Part shown: piece by piece, positions 61,514-64,000 of the stretch
Numbering within the stretch: the stretch's first letter is position 1
Layout: each line of letters starts with the position of its first letter
Source of the DNA: Novosphingobium sp. PP1Y
Lineage (GTDB): Bacteria; Pseudomonadota; Alphaproteobacteria; Sphingomonadales; Sphingomonadaceae
DNA: 64,000 nt
Direction of reading: 5' to 3'
Assembly (NCBI RefSeq): GCF_000253255.1
Contig: NC_015579.1
Coordinates: 1 to 64,000, forward strand
The notes under the pieces: generated by a model
Databases searched by the model: none
What the model was told of the DNA's origin: nothing
What the model saw: only the letters and a program-made list of their open reading frames with translations
Program-made: the position numbers and the translations under genes

Positions 61514-62712
61514 CGGGCACCCAGGAAGGTTGTGCAGAACTCCTTGCCGAAGTCTTGCCACGTGCGTCTGAAAAGTTGCGTATCCAAGCCTTTTTCCAAG
61601 GATCGACGATAGCCAGCATCGTCAAGCAAGCGGATAAGCTCTTGCTTCCAACCTATAAAATCGAGGGGATGGTAGCTCGGCATCTTACCTTGGGTCGCTT
61701 CAACCAGCGCTCCAGTGCTGGAAACCACGCAAACTTTGCCAAGTGCGGCCGCTTCAGTTGCCGCCAAGCCCCAGCCTTCGAAGTAGCTGGGAAACACTGC
61801 AAAGGCGCTACGGGAATAGAGCTGGGCGAGCAAGGCATCACTGAGACCTTCGCGCCAAACGATTTTACCCGCTTTCGACGCCTGCATGCGCTGGGCCGAC
61901 CGGATCATATCCTCGCTACCCCAACCGCGCATTCCCACAATAAGCAGCGTCGGGCACTTTTCTCCACGTTCTGCAAAGAGTTCGCGCCAAATGTCTAGTA
62001 GAAGCTGGTGGTTCTTACGCGGCTCTATTGTGCTTACGTAAATTACGTACGGCCCTTTCCGCTCAATCTCGTCGAGCATGGCGAAATCCTTGTCATCGAG
62101 ATCGAATTCCGAGAATGTCGGAGCAGGTGCTGCGAGCGGCACTACCTCGACAGGCGGGGCAGTGTGCGCCAGCCCTTCCTTATCCCAGAAGTCACGCAAC
62201 GATTTTGCCGACACCTCGGAAATCGCGAACACCGATTGCGCCATTCGAGCAACAGCTCGATAATGGTGATTAAACTGCTCAAAAAACTCCATTCCCGGGG
62301 TGAATTCCGGAAACAAAAGGGGAATGAGATCATAGCATGCTGCAACCATGACACGAGAAGATCCATAAAGCTTCTCAACCCTGTCTGGGATGTTGAACGA
62401 CCAATCGCTGCCAACGGTTACGAATTGGTCGTCGTTCATCGGCGTGAACGGTTGCAGGTGCTTAAAAACACTAGCTGCCTTCTTGTCGGGTTCAAGACTG
62501 CTAACCCAAGAATCTGACATTATGTCCTGAAAGCAACTGTCATCTACCTTCATCCACCGGTCATGGGTACGATCGAGATAGACCGGGATCAGTCGTTCCG
62601 AACAATACGAATATACTGCTTTAGAAATTTCGCGTTCAACGCGAATGATGCCTACCGGCCGACGACACCAGTCTGCAGATGTCGACACGTTCATGATGAT
62701 ACGGCGCTTCAT
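61510..62712 (-). CDS. GT4-family glycosyltransferase (paralog 1)
   Basis: 400 residues from the ATG at 62712 (MKRRIIMNVSTSADWCRRPV). The N-terminus RRPVGIIRVEREIS and the segment VIYVSTIEPRKNHQLLLDIW are shared with the next gene. The donor site is FPSYFEGWGLAATEAAALGK near residue 320. It overlaps both neighbours by ATGA, so it is a tandem paralog in one operon. Confidence 0.87.
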   Translation of the reverse strand: MKRRIIMNVSTSADWCRRPVGIIRVEREISKAVYSYCSERLIPVYLDRTHDRWMKVDDSCFQDIMSDSWVSSLEPDKKAASVFKHLQPFTPMNDDQFVTVGSDWSFNIPDRVEKLYGSSRVMVAACYDLIPLLFPEFTPGMEFFEQFNHHYRAVARMAQSVFAISEVSAKSLRDFWDKEGLAHTAPPVEVVPLAAPAPTFSEFDLDDKDFAMLDEIERKGPYVIYVSTIEPRKNHQLLLDIWRELFAERGEKCPTLLIVGMRGWGSEDMIRSAQRMQASKAGKIVWREGLSDALLAQLYSRSAFAVFPSYFEGWGLAATEAAALGKVCVVSSTGALVEATQGKMPSYHPLDFIGWKQELIRLLDDAGYRRSLEKGLDTQLFRRTWQDFGKEFCTTFLGAR

Positions 62713-63983
62713 TTGCAATGCCCCAACACCAGTTCTTTGCACAATCGTTGGCCGATATCCTCCCAAGTAAGTGACCTGTATTGCTTGGAAATAATTTCCT
62801 CCAAAGAGCGGCGATAGGTCAAATCGTCTAGAAGGCGTTCGATTTCCGCCTTCCAAGCCTGAAAATCGAGAGGATGAAATGCGGGCATTAGCCCTTGTGT
62901 CGCTTCACCTAAAGAACTGTTATTTGCTACAATGCAAATTTTGCCATGCTGCATTGCCTCAGTTGCCGCCAAGCCCCAGCCTTCATAAAGACTGGGGAAG
63001 ACGGTGAAAGAGCAGTTATGATATAGGTGCTGTAAAAGATCGTCGCTGACTCGGTGCAATCCATTTATTTTGCCACCAGTGTAAGCTGCCATACGTGAGA
63101 CCCTCTGTATGGTGTCGTCAGATCCCCAACCTACTGCACCGACATAGACAAATTGCGGACAATCGGTGCCGCGTTTATTCCAAAGGTCACGCCATATGTC
63201 GAACATCAGCTTGTGATTTTTGCGAGGTTCAACCGAGCTCACGTAAAGAATATAATCGCCTTTTGAAAACACATCTCGCATGATCCCATGATCCCGACTG
63301 TCCAATTTGGGTAGGCGGGTGGTATCGGCATAGCTTGCGAGCGGCACAGTGATAATTTCAGGCAGGCTGCGTTCGATGCGAGCATTCTGCCAAAAGCGCG
63401 CCAAATCTTTTCCGGTTGCTTGTGATATCGCCCAGACTTTGTGCGCGCCATGTGCCATATCGATGAGGTGCTGCCGAAATTGTTGCCCAATCTCGTCGCG
63501 CACGAGAAATTCAGGAAACTGCACTGGAACAGTATCAAAGCAGGTCAGGATCGACTTCGCGCCAAACCGCTTTAGATATTTCAGAACCTGACTCGTCGGA
63601 GCATGATCCCAGTCCAAACCCATTGAGATATAGATGTCGTCAGGCCGGAGGGATGCTTCGCGCATGTGCGAAGGGTTATAAGGGATCAGTGCTGCTTCGG
63701 GATTACACCATTCTGGGGCAAGGATCCGATCGGCATGTATTCGACCGAGCAATCTTAGGCATTGCGCCTGCGGATCCCACAGGACGTAATCTACGTTCCT
63801 AAATCGTCTCAGGTAGGTGGCGATTTCCCGCTCCACGCGAATTATGCCGACGGGATGACTTCGCCAATGATTACTGGACGAAAGGTTAAAGATATAGCGT
63901 GTATCTCCGTCACCGAGGACATCATCCGCCTCGACGGATTCGGCGTGGTCTAGACGGTATTCCAGCTTCATTATCTGATCCAT
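62709..63983 (-). CDS. GT4-family glycosyltransferase (paralog 2, 5' end near window edge)
   Basis: 424 residues from the ATG at 63983; the frame is open to the window edge, so an upstream start cannot be excluded. HPVGIIRVEREIATYL, YILYVSSVEPRKNHKLMFDI and FPSLYEGWGLAATEAMQHGK parallel paralog 1. The xIxRVxRxI N-terminal motif also recurs at the start of module 3 of the triple glycosyltransferase (GSGIQRVVRSIL). The A+T content is high for the window. Confidence 0.85.
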   Translation of the reverse strand: MDQIMKLEYRLDHAESVEADDVLGDGDTRYIFNLSSSNHWRSHPVGIIRVEREIATYLRRFRNVDYVLWDPQAQCLRLLGRIHADRILAPEWCNPEAALIPYNPSHMREASLRPDDIYISMGLDWDHAPTSQVLKYLKRFGAKSILTCFDTVPVQFPEFLVRDEIGQQFRQHLIDMAHGAHKVWAISQATGKDLARFWQNARIERSLPEIITVPLASYADTTRLPKLDSRDHGIMRDVFSKGDYILYVSSVEPRKNHKLMFDIWRDLWNKRGTDCPQFVYVGAVGWGSDDTIQRVSRMAAYTGGKINGLHRVSDDLLQHLYHNCSFTVFPSLYEGWGLAATEAMQHGKICIVANNSSLGEATQGLMPAFHPLDFQAWKAEIERLLDDLTYRRSLEEIISKQYRSLTWEDIGQRLCKELVLGHCK

Positions 63984-64000
63984 CAAGGCGTTGGCCTTGC

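Overview
The window is GC-rich alphaproteobacterial DNA and looks like part of a large conjugative plasmid of a sphingomonad (Novosphingobium/Sphingobium/Sphingopyxis type). The support is an RPA-type replication initiator with an iteron-bearing origin, the DUF736/DUF2840/TraF/DUF3363/TraG gene order known from sphingomonad and rhizobial plasmids, a complete trb mating-pair cluster, STN-type TonB receptors with FecIR regulation, and a sphingolipid-type fatty-acid hydroxylase. No rRNA, tRNA or CRISPR array was seen.

Layout. 1-5.4 kb: plasmid housekeeping (DUF932, ParB-like, Toprim and DUF2493 proteins). 5.4-10 kb: a stability/defence patch with a frameshifted ParE-like toxin, higBA, an Abi_2 abortive-infection gene, an AbrB-Doc pair and a decayed BrnTA pair, plus a CDP-alcohol phosphatidyltransferase. 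10.4-14.5 kb: small plasmid genes, a frameshifted DUF6499/DUF2285 gene, a helix-turn-helix gene, repA and the probable oriV. 14.5-21.2 kb: the DNA-processing half of conjugation (DUF2840, TraF protease, second DUF736, lytic transglycosylase, DUF3363 relaxase, TraG coupling protein, CopG-type regulator).

21.4-34.9 kb is cargo lying between traG and the trb operon: a LuxR/LuxI quorum-sensing pair with a phytanoyl-CoA dioxygenase-like gene and a GntR regulator, a nucleotidyltransferase-HEPN fusion, and a complete lasso-peptide locus. The lasso locus has an ECF sigma factor, FecR, a TonB-dependent receptor and a lasso isopeptidase on the + strand. Facing them on the - strand are the cyclase C, the B protein (leader-binding plus protease) and a 45-codon precursor gene at 34785-34922. 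The predicted core is 22 residues with an 8-residue Gly1-Asp8 ring. This peptide is the best candidate for an undescribed product in the window.

35.2-44.8 kb: trbB-C-D-E-J-K-L-F-G-I-DUF2274 on the - strand, almost all genes translationally coupled. 44.9-50.9 kb: mobile-element debris (IS256 and serine-recombinase fragments, a kdsA remnant), a fatty-acid hydroxylase, and an IS3-family element whose orfB is split by a 2.6-kb serine-recombinase element; both junctions can be read to the base.

51-64 kb: surface-polysaccharide genes. gmd and an rmd-like reductase would make GDP-D-rhamnose. They are followed by a disrupted IS256 copy, a 1257-residue protein with three glycosyltransferase modules, a beta-helix lipoprotein and three further GT4 glycosyltransferases. 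From about 59 kb the DNA is visibly richer in A+T, which suggests separate acquisition.
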